A stretch of 64,000 nt of DNA from Chitinophagaceae bacterium (GTDB lineage Bacteria; Bacteroidota; Bacteroidia; Chitinophagales; Chitinophagaceae). A program made the position numbers and the translations under genes. Shown piece after piece: positions 14,689-24,596 of the stretch (position 1 is the stretch's first letter; each line of letters starts with the position of its first letter). The stretch covers positions 797,434 to 861,433 of the forward strand of contig JAHBTK010000001.1 of NCBI GenBank assembly GCA_019638625.1, written 5' to 3'. The notes below the pieces were generated by a model that worked only from the letters and a program-made list of their open reading frames with translations, did no database searches and was not told where the DNA came from.

Positions 14689-17091
14689 ATGGCGATGTCA
14701 CGACCTGTTCTGCTATTGATTCTTCTGACCGTGGCCGGTTTCAGCACCTACGCACAAAGGGTGTTGAAAGGGCGGATAACCAACACCCGGAGTGAGCCAC
14801 TGCCAAACACGACTGTTCTCCTGCTGAAAGCAGCAGACTCTGTCTTAATTAAAGGAACCCTTACCGATGAAAAAGGCCAATATGTTTTTGAATACATTGC
14901 TGAAGGCACCTACCTTATATCAGCAAGTCTGGTAAGTCATGAAACGGTATGGACTCCGGGTTTTACAGTTGGTAAAGACGAAACATTGACCCTGCCTGCT
15001 ATTGTTCTTGCAGAGGGGATAGTGATAGAAGGAATAGTAGTAAAGGGGACGAAAAGACTCTTCGAATTAAAACAGGACCGCATAGTGATGAATATAAGCG
15101 CATCGCCTGCATTCAGCGGAAATACCGGGCTGGAATTGTTGCAAAAAACGCCGGGAGTGGTAGTGGACAGGCAGAATAACAGCATTACCATGAACGCGAA
15201 AGGCGAAGTGCTGCTGATGATCAATAACAAAATTCAACGTATACCCGTGGAAGTGCTGATGGCCAAGCTGGAAGGAATGCGGGCGGAGAATATTGAACAG
15301 ATCGAGATCATTCACCAGCCGCCGGCTAAATATGATGCCAGCGGCGCCGCTGGAATCATACACATCGTTCTCAAGGAAAACGATGATGAAGGCACTAACG
15401 GAACAGTGTCTCTCTACGCCGGTTATGGCCAAAGGGAAAAAGCCGGACTGAACCTCGTCCTGAATTCCCGCAAGGGAAAATGGAACTGGTACGGGGGATA
15501 TAATTTCAATACTTCAAGATCTAATAAGTATGTGGTGGATCATTTCAGGGAATACGAATACCAGGGCGATCTTTATTACCATGAAAACTATGTAATACTT
15601 CGTAACATGAGATATACTCCACATACCCTCAATTTGGGGCTTGATGTTAATCTCAGCAAAAATACCGAAATAGGTTTTCAACTGAACGGATCAAAAACCG
15701 TACAGGTATGGGGAAAGAATATGGAAAGTATTTCCAATGATTATGTAAACGGCGTACTGGTAACCGGGGACCAGTATAGCCTCTATGCAACAAACGATGT
15801 GGCTTCTGCTTCGGTTAACGCATACCTAGCGCAAAAGATCAGCGCTAAAAGCCAATTGAATTTCAACCTGGACTACATGCACATACGGTACGACAACGCA
15901 AGCGGTGTGCAGATTGCAAAAGACAGTTCCGTAACGGGAGAACGGGCAACGCTGCTCAATTTCTGGATACTAAGCCTCGACAATGTGAATCAATTGAAAA
16001 AAGGGGTGACGCTTGAAGCCGGAATAAAGGGCACATTCAATGGCACCGGAACAGCGTTGGCTGTTGAAAATTCTTCCGCCGACCCCCGGCTTACTACCCA
16101 TCTGCATTCCGGAAAAGACGATATCAGTGAGCGGATACTGGCTGGTTATGTTTCATTAAAAAAAGAATTTTCCGAAAAACTCAACGGGGAACTTGGTCTG
16201 CGTTACGAGCACTATGCCTACGACCTTCAAAGCCAAGCCGGTGACGGGTTTGTAAGAACTTTTAAGAACCTGTTTCCCACTATCCGTTTCAATTATAAGA
16301 TTGATTCCCTGAATTCACTGCAGTTGACCTATAACAGGCCGATCACCCGCCCTCCGTTTTTTAATCTTACTTCTTTTTTGGTATTCTTTGATCCCAGTCT
16401 TACGGTCTATGCAAATCCCAGGTTGAGGCCGTCTTTTACAAATAATTTCACCGTAACCTACCAACGCAGGTCAGTGCTGTTTTCCCTGGCTTATCTAAGG
16501 CGTACCGGTCAGGTGTATTTTTACAATACAGTGAACAAAGATCTTCATTTGCAGATCAGTGTGCCACAAAACCTAGATCTTGAAAATATGATAGAAGCCA
16601 GCCTGATCTTCCCTCTTTCCCCTGCAAAATGGTGGAAGATGAACTGGACGCTGAACGGTCTTTATCATACAGTAAAAGACGCATCCAGCCATCCGTCGGT
16701 TTTTCGTAACTCCATATTTTCTTATGCTGCTCAATTATACAGTTCTTTTACGTTTGGTAAAGGCTGGTCGGCCAGTATAGACGGGCAATACAGAAGCAAG
16801 TACCTGTCAGGCGACCAGGAGTATATTGATGATCCATATCTCAATCTCGGGTTAAAAAAAATTTTCCCTTCAGGGAATTCATTGGGTTTACTCTTACAGG
16901 ATATAACAAATTCTATGGGCAACAGGGATTGGGAATATCATCAGCCGGACTTGGGAGTAAGAACATTTGGCCATCTTAATTGGTCCGAAAGACAGATACG
17001 TATCACTTATACGCATGTATTCGGTAATAAAAAGCTTAAAGGCAAAAAGGAAAGAAATACTGGAGCAGAAGAAGTGAAAAGCAGGATGTGA
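14689..17091 (+). CDS. Outer-membrane beta-barrel receptor (TonB-dependent-like)
   Basis: About 800 residues. A Sec signal (SRPVLLLILLTVAGFSTYAQ) is followed by a carboxypeptidase-regulatory-like beta-sandwich at about residues 25-105. A plug-like region comes next (LELLQKTPGVVVDRQNNSITMNAKGEVLLMINNK), then a large barrel of the OMP_b-brl_3 type ending in an aromatic strand. ATG 14689 is preferred over the TTG at 14659, because the signal peptide then begins normally. It lies 84 bases after the FAD oxidoreductase and probably shares its transcript. The ligand cannot be read from the sequence. Unlike SusC proteins it has no SusD partner here. Confidence 0.9.
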   Translation: MAMSRPVLLLILLTVAGFSTYAQRVLKGRITNTRSEPLPNTTVLLLKAADSVLIKGTLTDEKGQYVFEYIAEGTYLISASLVSHETVWTPGFTVGKDETLTLPAIVLAEGIVIEGIVVKGTKRLFELKQDRIVMNISASPAFSGNTGLELLQKTPGVVVDRQNNSITMNAKGEVLLMINNKIQRIPVEVLMAKLEGMRAENIEQIEIIHQPPAKYDASGAAGIIHIVLKENDDEGTNGTVSLYAGYGQREKAGLNLVLNSRKGKWNWYGGYNFNTSRSNKYVVDHFREYEYQGDLYYHENYVILRNMRYTPHTLNLGLDVNLSKNTEIGFQLNGSKTVQVWGKNMESISNDYVNGVLVTGDQYSLYATNDVASASVNAYLAQKISAKSQLNFNLDYMHIRYDNASGVQIAKDSSVTGERATLLNFWILSLDNVNQLKKGVTLEAGIKGTFNGTGTALAVENSSADPRLTTHLHSGKDDISERILAGYVSLKKEFSEKLNGELGLRYEHYAYDLQSQAGDGFVRTFKNLFPTIRFNYKIDSLNSLQLTYNRPITRPPFFNLTSFLVFFDPSLTVYANPRLRPSFTNNFTVTYQRRSVLFSLAYLRRTGQVYFYNTVNKDLHLQISVPQNLDLENMIEASLIFPLSPAKWWKMNWTLNGLYHTVKDASSHPSVFRNSIFSYAAQLYSSFTFGKGWSASIDGQYRSKYLSGDQEYIDDPYLNLGLKKIFPSGNSLGLLLQDITNSMGNRDWEYHQPDLGVRTFGHLNWSERQIRITYTHVFGNKKLKGKKERNTGAEEVKSRM

Positions 17092-17092
17092 G

Positions 17093-17248
17093 CTATTGGT
17101 AATAAAACGGATTGCCATCCCTCCCCGGCGGGGCACGAATAAAGATCCATTGTTCGTATCCTTGTTCCCTAAACAAAGAATGCTGCGGGATCCAAAAATC
17201 AATGCCGTTGTTGGGTGTTAAGCAAGTAGTATTGTACTCCGGCTTCAT
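17093..17248 (-). CDS. Possible 51-residue ORF or gene remnant after soxG
   Basis: Downstream of soxG on the same strand, an ATG at 17248 opens a 51-codon frame. It contains TPNNGIDFWIPQHSLFREQG and YEQWIFIRAPPGRDGNPFYYQ, which read like a real protein C-terminus rather than random sequence. I do not recognise the family and see no good ribosome-binding site. It may be the degraded end of a longer gene. It is convergent with the outer-membrane receptor gene, two bases away. Confidence 0.3.
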   Translation of the reverse strand: MKPEYNTTCLTPNNGIDFWIPQHSLFREQGYEQWIFIRAPPGRDGNPFYYQ

Positions 17249-17347
17249 CAGCAACAATTAAGTACCCGGAATAGCTTCTTTCATGATCTGCTGTTGCGGG
17301 TAAGCTAAATCGCCCACGAATACTAACAACGGTACAAATTACCCACG

Positions 17348-17896
17348 CTACATCCACTCCTCCGCCGCATCCGCCAGCGCCTGCCATACATGCAAAGCGA
17401 AAGAACTGCGCACCATCACACGGTAACGATGCGGAGCCATGTGGCAAATAATCACCGGCGCCTTGGCCATGAGCCCTTGTGAAACACTACCGACAGGAAA
17501 ACTTTTTTCGCGGAGATCCTGCTCCCAAAGATGGGCGAGCACTTCCCGTGCGTTGGGACCCTCCAGTTCTATGGTGGTCCGCTGTCCACTGACATCCACC
17601 ACGCTGTAATGATATTGATCTTTTAATGGCGTGAGTTGTTGCGCTGCTTCCCTAAACCCCACTATCAGCCACCAGTCCGGGGCAAGACAAAGCGCATAAG
17701 CATCATCTATACTGTGCTGCATCTGACCTGTCTTCCCGGGCAGACCCATGCCCAACGCCTGAACAACTGCTGTTGCGGCTTCGCTTCCCGGCGCTATACG
17801 AAGATCAATGGTATGCAATCCCGGCAATTCGCGGAGTGACACCGTCGCTACGGTTCCGGTACTAATTCCTTTCAGCGGGCTTTCTATTGTGATCAT
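17348..17896 (-). CDS. soxG: Sarcosine oxidase gamma subunit
   Basis: 182 residues; last gene of the reverse arm of the choline-degradation locus. SoxG resembles the aminomethyl-transferase (GCV_T) fold and is one subunit of heterotetrameric sarcosine oxidase. Visible matches are the ALCLAPDWWLIVG segment and YSVVDVSGQRTTIELEGPNAREVLAH, followed by a late HMAPHRYRVMVRSSFALHVWQAL helix, the usual SoxG ending. It starts 13 bases after the soxA stop. It has no catalytic residues of its own that can be recognised. The order B-D-A-G matches the sox operons of actinobacteria and pseudomonads. Confidence 0.88.
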   Translation of the reverse strand: MITIESPLKGISTGTVATVSLRELPGLHTIDLRIAPGSEAATAVVQALGMGLPGKTGQMQHSIDDAYALCLAPDWWLIVGFREAAQQLTPLKDQYHYSVVDVSGQRTTIELEGPNAREVLAHLWEQDLREKSFPVGSVSQGLMAKAPVIICHMAPHRYRVMVRSSFALHVWQALADAAEEWM

Positions 17897-17909
17897 ATAT
17901 GCGTTTCAG

Positions 17910-20609
17910 TTAGTCTCTTCTGAGATTTTCTTTGTCAATGAATATGGCATCGCAAATGGTGGCAGACAGCAGTTTTCCTTCAATAGGAAGACTTACCACT
18001 TCACCCATGCGAGTCAGTCCATCGGCTATAAGCGCCAGCGCGAACGAACGCTTAAGGGTAGGCGAATAGTAGGCACTCGTTACGAATCCGATGTGCGGAA
18101 TTTTTCCGAACGCATCAGGTGTTGCGTTCAACGCAGTGATGTATGCGCCTTCGGGGATAATGTCGTTGACATTATCCGGTAGCAGACCCACCAGTTGCTG
18201 CCTTCCCGCTGCCTGTAACCATGGTAATTGGAAGGAGCGTTTTCCGATGAACTCTTTCTTTTTAGAAACGATCCACGACATATTAAGATCGTGCGGTGTT
18301 TGTGTCCCATCGGTGTCCTGCCCGACAATAACATATCCTTTTTCTGCGCGCAGTACGTGCATGGTCTCGGTGCCATAAGCGGTAAGCTCATAAGCGCGTC
18401 CGATCGCCCACACCCGTTCCCAGATATGGCGGGCATAGCCCCAGGTAACATTGATCTCGAATGCCAATTCTCCGGAAAAAGAGATGCGCGCAATGCGTAC
18501 CGGGATACCGTCGATGGTTGCCTCACGGGTATGCATAAACGGGAACGCTTCTTTTGAGAGGTCAATATCGGTTACCAGTTCCTGCAGAAGCTGCCTGCTT
18601 TTGGGACCCACCAGCGCAATGGTAGCAATATGTTCCGTAACGGAAGTGCAATATACCTGCAACTCCGGCGACTCCGTTTGCAACCACTCTTCCAACCAGG
18701 CAAGTACCCGCGCGGCGCCGCCTGTGGTGGTGGTCATCAGGAAATGGTTTTTACCCAGCCTTGTTGTAACGCCATCATCGAAAACGATCCCGTCGGCCTT
18801 GCACATCAGTCCATACCTGCACTGCCCCTCCGGTAGTGTAGAGAACATATTGGTATAGATGCGGTCGAGGAAAACAGCCGCGTCCGGTCCCTGGATATCT
18901 ATCTTTCCGAGCGTGGATGCGTCCATCACTGCCACAGCCTCCCGGGCTGCCAGGCATTCCCGTTTTACGGCATCTTCCATCTTTTCCCCGGACCTTGGGA
19001 AGTACCAGGGGCGCTTCCATTGCCCCACGTCCTCGAATACTGCTCCCTGCGCAACATGCCATTGATGAAGCGCGGTAACGCGGATGGGATCGGACAGCGG
19101 TCCGAGCTCGCGCCCGGCAAGGGCTGCAAAGGGGATCGGCACATAAGGTGGACGAAAGGAAAGCGTACCCACATCAGCCGGTGAAAGACCGGGCTTTCCA
19201 TCCTGTGTAGCTGCATTCAGTTGACAGAGCGCACCGATGGTGAGCATGCCGCTGGTCTTGCCCTGGTCGTGTGCGGTACCAATGGTCGTATATCGTTTGA
19301 TATGTTCAATGCTTGATAAGCCTGCTCCCACGGCGCGTTGCAGATCGTACAGCGTTGAATCACGTTGCAGGTCAATGAACGCACTGCGGGCTTGTTCGGT
19401 ATCAAGCGACGGGCCAAAGAACATAGCAGGATCGTCATCGCCACCAAAGTCGCCCGCCAGCATACCTGTAGTGAGGAGCTTTTCAGTAGCGTGATTCACC
19501 AGGAAAGCAGCATGCGCTGCGCTCCATGTTGGTTTGATACCGATATGGGTCGCCAGGTCTGCAACGGGCGTCCATCCCCCGGATACCGCCAGCAGATCAG
19601 CGCCTGTTTGAAATATTTCTTTCGTGTCGAGATCCTGTATCGTGACCTGCTGCAAAAGACCTTCACCGTTCGCTGCCGTGTCCAACACCGTTGAACGGAA
19701 GCGAACAGGGATCCCTGCCGCTTTTGTTGCCTCCACACCCGGGCCATTGGCCGCCGGTCGTGCATCATACACACCCTGCACTTTTACGCCAGCCTGGTGA
19801 AGTCTCAGGGCATCGCGGTATCCCTGGTTATCAACAGTGACCACCACGGCTGTATTGAAGATCTTTACACCGTAAACTGCCACATAGGTCGCGGCCGTAT
19901 GAGAGAGCATGATGCCGGGTCGGTCGTTATTGGCAAAGAGCAGCGGTCGCTGGAACGCGCCTGTTGCCAGCACTACTTTATCGGCGCGGATATGCCATAC
20001 CCGGATCCGTGTGCGGTTTGCCGGCGCGGCATTACCCAGGTGTTCGCTTCGCCGTTCGATAGCTACAACATAATTCTGGTCGTATAATCCCGTGGCAGTG
20101 CACCTGCAGAGATAAGTAAGGTTGGTATGTTTGAGTGTATTCTGCAGGGGAGAGGGTACGTCCTGCCCAAGCTGCCGGAGATGACCACCGGGTACCGGCT
20201 GGTCGTCTATCAGCAACACTTCATGTCCTGCACGCAGCGCTTCATCGGCTGCTGTAAGTCCGGCGAGACCTGCGCCTATGATCAGGATATCAACATACCG
20301 GTTGGTTTTGTCGTAGCGTGCCTCCTCAGTATCTTCAGGCAATGAACCAACACCGGTAAGACTGCGTGCCGCGATTCCTTCTGCCAGTTCGATCACAGTA
20401 GCAGGACGCATGGATTCCTTGGTGCCGGTTACCAGTTGCACGAGCGCATTGGGCTCTTCAACGCCCAGCCCGATTACACCCCGCGGACGGCCCCGGTAGG
20501 TGCTGTTGGTAATATGCAATAGCCCGTTGCGCAGCAGGGCCGCCGCCATGGGCTCACCCTGGTTCCCTGTATATATTTTATCATCAAAACTGAAACGAAT
20601 GCTGCTCAT
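17910..20609 (-). CDS. soxA: Sarcosine oxidase alpha subunit
   Basis: 899 residues. Domains in order: a 2Fe-2S-like/small N-terminal domain (1-95, with RPRGVIGLGVEEPNALV), an NAD-binding Rossmann unit (VDILIIGAGLAGLTAADEA), a second dinucleotide site near ADKVVLATGA, then a folate-binding GCV_T and C-terminal GCV_T_C part from about residue 520 (DASTLGKIDIQGPDAAVFLDRIYTN). It oxidises sarcosine together with SoxB and passes the methyl group to tetrahydrofolate. It is slightly shorter than the typical 960-1000 residues. Its start overlaps the soxD stop by 4 bases (ATGA), which indicates coupled translation. Confidence 0.93.
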   Translation of the reverse strand: MSSIRFSFDDKIYTGNQGEPMAAALLRNGLLHITNSTYRGRPRGVIGLGVEEPNALVQLVTGTKESMRPATVIELAEGIAARSLTGVGSLPEDTEEARYDKTNRYVDILIIGAGLAGLTAADEALRAGHEVLLIDDQPVPGGHLRQLGQDVPSPLQNTLKHTNLTYLCRCTATGLYDQNYVVAIERRSEHLGNAAPANRTRIRVWHIRADKVVLATGAFQRPLLFANNDRPGIMLSHTAATYVAVYGVKIFNTAVVVTVDNQGYRDALRLHQAGVKVQGVYDARPAANGPGVEATKAAGIPVRFRSTVLDTAANGEGLLQQVTIQDLDTKEIFQTGADLLAVSGGWTPVADLATHIGIKPTWSAAHAAFLVNHATEKLLTTGMLAGDFGGDDDPAMFFGPSLDTEQARSAFIDLQRDSTLYDLQRAVGAGLSSIEHIKRYTTIGTAHDQGKTSGMLTIGALCQLNAATQDGKPGLSPADVGTLSFRPPYVPIPFAALAGRELGPLSDPIRVTALHQWHVAQGAVFEDVGQWKRPWYFPRSGEKMEDAVKRECLAAREAVAVMDASTLGKIDIQGPDAAVFLDRIYTNMFSTLPEGQCRYGLMCKADGIVFDDGVTTRLGKNHFLMTTTTGGAARVLAWLEEWLQTESPELQVYCTSVTEHIATIALVGPKSRQLLQELVTDIDLSKEAFPFMHTREATIDGIPVRIARISFSGELAFEINVTWGYARHIWERVWAIGRAYELTAYGTETMHVLRAEKGYVIVGQDTDGTQTPHDLNMSWIVSKKKEFIGKRSFQLPWLQAAGRQQLVGLLPDNVNDIIPEGAYITALNATPDAFGKIPHIGFVTSAYYSPTLKRSFALALIADGLTRMGEVVSLPIEGKLLSATICDAIFIDKENLRRD

Positions 20610-20899
20610 TTTTCAGAACCCTCCTGCGGCGCTTTTGGTTGTTTGGTAAAAGGAAGATATGCCGGTCCGATCTCATGCGTGACCGTATTGCGCCACAGGT
20701 TGAACCACTTACCGCATCCGGCAAAATGTACCCAACGCTCTGCTAACCACCCCTTTGGGTTGGCGCGGATATGGAGGTATTCCGCCCACTCGCTGTCAGA
20801 CAGCTCATTGGGATCAGGATAGGCTACACCTGCCTCTGCTCCGTAATGGAACTCGTTTTCGTTGCGCAGCCCGCAATGGGGACAGGGAATATAAAGCAT
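20606..20899 (-). CDS. soxD: Sarcosine oxidase delta subunit
   Basis: 97 residues with the SoxD zinc site: an N-terminal CPHCGLRNENEFHYGAEA supplies two Cys and a His, and a later FAGCGKWFN gives a third Cys. The central SEWAEYLHIRANPKGWLAERWVH is strongly conserved in the family. SoxD is a small structural subunit that binds zinc in the alpha-beta-gamma-delta complex. It lies 11 bases after soxB and overlaps soxA by 4 bases. Confidence 0.93.
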   Translation of the reverse strand: MLYIPCPHCGLRNENEFHYGAEAGVAYPDPNELSDSEWAEYLHIRANPKGWLAERWVHFAGCGKWFNLWRNTVTHEIGPAYLPFTKQPKAPQEGSEK

Positions 20900-20910
20900 A
20901 ACAATATTTT

Positions 20911-22176
20911 TTAGTGAGCAACACCTGCTGCTCCGTGTTCATCAATCAGATGCCCTGTTACAAAGCGATCGAGCGCGAAGGGGCGGTTCAGTTCGTGGGG
21001 CGTTCCGTTTGCCATCGTGTACGCCATCACCCAGCCGGAACCGGGGGTAGCTTTAAAGCCACCTGTTCCCCAGCCGCAGTTGATGAACAGGTTCTCCACC
21101 GGCGTACGACCAATAATAGGAGATGCATCGGGAGCGATATCAACAATACCGCCCCATGTTCTCAATACCTGCGCACGGGAGAATATGGGAAACAACTCAA
21201 GCGCTGCCGCCAACTGGTGTTCGATCACGTGGAAACCGCCGCGTTGTGCATAGGAGTTGAAGGCGTCTGTGCCCGCCCCCATTACCAGTTCACCCTTGTG
21301 GGCCTGACTTACGTATACGTGTACCGCGCCACTCATCACAACGGTGTTGAGTACCTGCTCCAGCAAGGGACTCACCAACGCCTGTAGGGGCCGGCTTTGA
21401 ATAGGAATAGAAAACCCGGCGAGATTGGCCAGTAACGCGGAATGACCTGCCCCAACCATACCTACTTTTCCTGCCGCAATATCACCCTGAGTAGTCTTTA
21501 CGCCATATACTTTACCATTACGGATATCAAAGCCCGTTACTTCGGTTCCCTGGATGATATCTACACCTAGATCGCTGGCTGCTTTGGCATAGCCCCAAGC
21601 TACCCAGTCGTGCTTGGCGATGCCGCCACGCGGCTGGTAGGTAGCGCCATGCACAGGATAGCGTACATCCTCGCTGATATTGATGATGGGCACCAGCTTT
21701 TTCACTTCAGCCGGTGTAAGCCATTCACTGTCTACGGCGTTGAGCGCATTGGCATAGAAATTCCTGCGTTTGGATCGTACATCACTTACGGAATGCGCCA
21801 GCGTGAGCACACCCCGCTGACTGAAAAACATTTCGTAGCCCAGGTCTTCTTCCAGGGTCTCCCATAATTTCAGTGAATGTTCATATATCGCGGCCGATTC
21901 GTCCCATAAATAATTAGACCGGATAATAGTGGTGTTGCGCGCTATATTCCCACCTGCAAGCCATCCCTTCTCTACAACTGCCAGGTTGGTAAGTCCGTGA
22001 TTCTTTGCCAGGTAATAGGCAGTAGACAGTCCGTGACCACCACCGCCTACAATAATGGCATCATATGCTTTCTTTGGTTTCACGGTTTTCCACAACTGTG
22101 GCGGCTGCTCAGGCAGCGGGGCTGCCTTCCGTCGCCCTATGGCCCCGGGAGACAAAGTATCTTTTGTATTCGTCAT
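20911..22176 (-). CDS. soxB: Sarcosine oxidase beta subunit
   Basis: 421 residues of the D-amino-acid-oxidase-like FAD family. The nucleotide site reads [20 protein letters not shown] with the acidic strand end [20 protein letters not shown] and the segment [19 protein letters not shown] are typical of SoxB, the latter near the flavin site. The C-terminal [18 protein letters not shown] closes the FAD domain. SoxB carries the sarcosine-oxidising active site and produces hydrogen peroxide. Its start overlaps the dimethylglycine oxidase stop by 4 bases, so the whole arm is likely one transcript. Confidence 0.94.
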   Translation of the reverse strand: MTNTKDTLSPGAIGRRKAAPLPEQPPQLWKTVKPKKAYDAIIVGGGGHGLSTAYYLAKNHGLTNLAVVEKGWLAGGNIARNTTIIRSNYLWDESAAIYEHSLKLWETLEEDLGYEMFFSQRGVLTLAHSVSDVRSKRRNFYANALNAVDSEWLTPAEVKKLVPIINISEDVRYPVHGATYQPRGGIAKHDWVAWGYAKAASDLGVDIIQGTEVTGFDIRNGKVYGVKTTQGDIAAGKVGMVGAGHSALLANLAGFSIPIQSRPLQALVSPLLEQVLNTVVMSGAVHVYVSQAHKGELVMGAGTDAFNSYAQRGGFHVIEHQLAAALELFPIFSRAQVLRTWGGIVDIAPDASPIIGRTPVENLFINCGWGTGGFKATPGSGWVMAYTMANGTPHELNRPFALDRFVTGHLIDEHGAAGVAH

Positions 22177-24596
22177 GATCTTAATCGTGTCATTTGCGGA
22201 TCGTATTGCGGATCCTGTCCAACGGTCGCGGGATAGTTTTTATCGAAATATCGTATCGAAAGCGTTGTACCCAATGCGCTCAATGCCGCGGGCACCCATG
22301 CATAGGCGAGCTGTTTGCCAATGGTATGGCCGAAGTAGGAACTGGTTACATACCCCACTGTTTTGCCCTCGTGCAATACAGGCTCTTTGCCCAATACCAC
22401 ATGTTGAGGGTCGTTCAATACCAGGCATACCAACCGTTTGCTCAATGCAGCCGGATCCACTTTACTCAAAGCCTCAGCGCCTGTATAGCCGCCCCCCTTA
22501 CGCACTGCGAAAGAAAGTCCGGCTTCATGGGGATTGTGCTCACTATTCATATCTGTACCATAACTGCGATATCCTTTTTCCAGGCGCATGGAATTGAAGG
22601 CACCCCGACCCGCCGCGATCAGTCCGTATGATTCCCCGGCTCTCCATAGCGTATCCCAAAGTTTCAGAGCCAGGTCGGCAGTGGTATAGATCTCATACCC
22701 CAACTCACCAACATAGGATAACCTGGCGAGCATTACCGGTACATGACCGAGGTAAGTATGTTTCAGCTTGAAATAACCGAGGGCTTCGTTGCTCAGGTCA
22801 TCCCTGGTCAAGGATTGCGCGAGTTCCCGCGACCTGGGTCCGAAAAGCCCCAGCGCAACGGTGCCGGCCGTGATATCCCGCACATGTACGGTGTCCGGCG
22901 CCAATTGTTTCAGGTAATTGATGTCCATATTGCTGTTCACCCCAATGAAAAAATCCTGCTCACCACGACGCATCACCGTAATGTCGCTCATGATGCCGGC
23001 GCTTTCGTTCAGTAAGAGGCAATACGTAATGGCTCCGGGCTTTTTGCGCAGGTTACCGGTGGTCATTTTTTCAAGAAATTCCAAAGCTCCCTTGCCGGTC
23101 ACTTCGATCCGCTTCAGCGTCGTTATATCAAACAGCCCGACACCTTCTCTTACAGCACAGGCTTCTGCGCCAATGACGGGCGACCAGAATTGTGCACTCC
23201 ACGCATCACGCGGCGGTGAAGGATAGCGTTCCACTAGACCGGCATTGGCTTCGTACCATTGCGGCCGTTCATAACCGGAAGCTTCCAGGAAAAAGGCGCC
23301 CAACTCCTGCTGGCGCGGGTAAAAACCGGTCGTACGCAACGGGCGTGGAGACTCCATGGGTTGCAGTGGGTGCAAGAGGTCGTATACTTCTATATAGTTC
23401 TGCGCACCACGTTCTTCAATATGTTGCAGACCCAGGTGGTGTGGTTCAAAGCGGTTCACATCGCATTCGTGCACAGCCAGTGAGGGGTACCCGTTGACGA
23501 TCCATTCTGCCATAGCACGCGCCACACCGCATCCGTGGGTGACCCATACTGCTTCGGCAACCCAAAAGCCCTTCAACCCCGACCATTCACCCATCAGCGG
23601 AAAGTTGTCAACGGTGAAGGAAAAAAGACCATTCATCGCTTCAGCGATCTCCGCGCCTTTTAATGCAGGGATCACTTCAACAGCACCTTCCATGGCTCCT
23701 TTCCATTCTTCGGGTGTGAATGGCATCTGGCTGGGCATTATTTCAGCGTGTTCGTTCGGTAGTATATCTTCAGCTTTCACAGGAAGCGGACGGTGTCCAT
23801 ACCAGCCCACCGCGAGGCTTTGTCCTCTTTGTTTGAAATAGAGATCGGACCCCTGGTGGCGAAGCACCGGCAGTTCTGCTTCTGTTTTGTACGCTGCCAG
23901 TTCGGCCATGGGTGCGGTATAACAAAGCTGGTGCGCCAGTGGCTGCATCGCTTTCGGCATGTCCACCATCGCCCCGATCTTTGGTCCCCATATACCGGCG
24001 CAGGAAACAATGATATCAGCGGGAAATGATCCCTGTGTGGTTTGCACACCGGTTACGCGGCCATCCTGCTGATCGATAGCGGTCACCTCACACTGCTGAA
24101 TGAATTTTGCACCGCGACTGATCGCCCGTTCTCCCATCAACTGGTCTGCCTGTTTTGCCCTTGCGATCCCATCATCAGGAACATACAAGGCGCCCAGTAT
24201 TTTATCCTGCGCAATCATCGGGTGTTTGCTCAGTGCTTCTTCAGGAGAAATTACCTGTGCGTCGATGCCGGCAGACAGCGCCAGTCCCGCCCTGCGGTGA
24301 AGATCGGCCAGGCGTTCAGGCGTTGTAGCGAGTTCCAGACTGCCTACTTTCAGGAAGCATGGCTCGCCTTCATATTGAAGACCGTATAATTTTTCAACCG
24401 TCTGTCGTGCAAACTGCGCCATGGTACGTGATCCGTTGGTCTGGAACACCACGCCCGGGGCGTGGGAAGTAGAACCGCCCGGCGCCCACAACGGGCCTTT
24501 TTCAATAACAACTACATCAGTATATCCGCGTTCGGTCAATTCATCGGCGAGAGAGCAGCCGACGATGCCGGCTCCTATGATTACAATTTTTGGCAT
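22173..24596 (-). CDS. Dimethylglycine oxidase (actinobacterial DMGO type)
   Basis: 807 residues from ATG 24596; an upstream frame exists but the FAD motif starts here ([19 protein letters not shown]). An N-terminal DAO-type oxidase half contains [17 protein letters not shown], where the His is the expected covalent FAD attachment. It is fused to a folate-binding GCV_T/GCV_T_C half (from about residue 430, [20 protein letters not shown] and [21 protein letters not shown]). This architecture and many motifs resemble Arthrobacter dimethylglycine oxidase from memory, rather than the shorter pseudomonad DgcA. Reaction: dimethylglycine to sarcosine with transfer of the methyl as methylene-tetrahydrofolate and formation of hydrogen peroxide. 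The start shares a base with the Rieske gene stop (TGATG). Confidence 0.88.
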   Translation of the reverse strand: MPKIVIIGAGIVGCSLADELTERGYTDVVVIEKGPLWAPGGSTSHAPGVVFQTNGSRTMAQFARQTVEKLYGLQYEGEPCFLKVGSLELATTPERLADLHRRAGLALSAGIDAQVISPEEALSKHPMIAQDKILGALYVPDDGIARAKQADQLMGERAISRGAKFIQQCEVTAIDQQDGRVTGVQTTQGSFPADIIVSCAGIWGPKIGAMVDMPKAMQPLAHQLCYTAPMAELAAYKTEAELPVLRHQGSDLYFKQRGQSLAVGWYGHRPLPVKAEDILPNEHAEIMPSQMPFTPEEWKGAMEGAVEVIPALKGAEIAEAMNGLFSFTVDNFPLMGEWSGLKGFWVAEAVWVTHGCGVARAMAEWIVNGYPSLAVHECDVNRFEPHHLGLQHIEERGAQNYIEVYDLLHPLQPMESPRPLRTTGFYPRQQELGAFFLEASGYERPQWYEANAGLVERYPSPPRDAWSAQFWSPVIGAEACAVREGVGLFDITTLKRIEVTGKGALEFLEKMTTGNLRKKPGAITYCLLLNESAGIMSDITVMRRGEQDFFIGVNSNMDINYLKQLAPDTVHVRDITAGTVALGLFGPRSRELAQSLTRDDLSNEALGYFKLKHTYLGHVPVMLARLSYVGELGYEIYTTADLALKLWDTLWRAGESYGLIAAGRGAFNSMRLEKGYRSYGTDMNSEHNPHEAGLSFAVRKGGGYTGAEALSKVDPAALSKRLVCLVLNDPQHVVLGKEPVLHEGKTVGYVTSSYFGHTIGKQLAYAWVPAALSALGTTLSIRYFDKNYPATVGQDPQYDPQMTRLRS

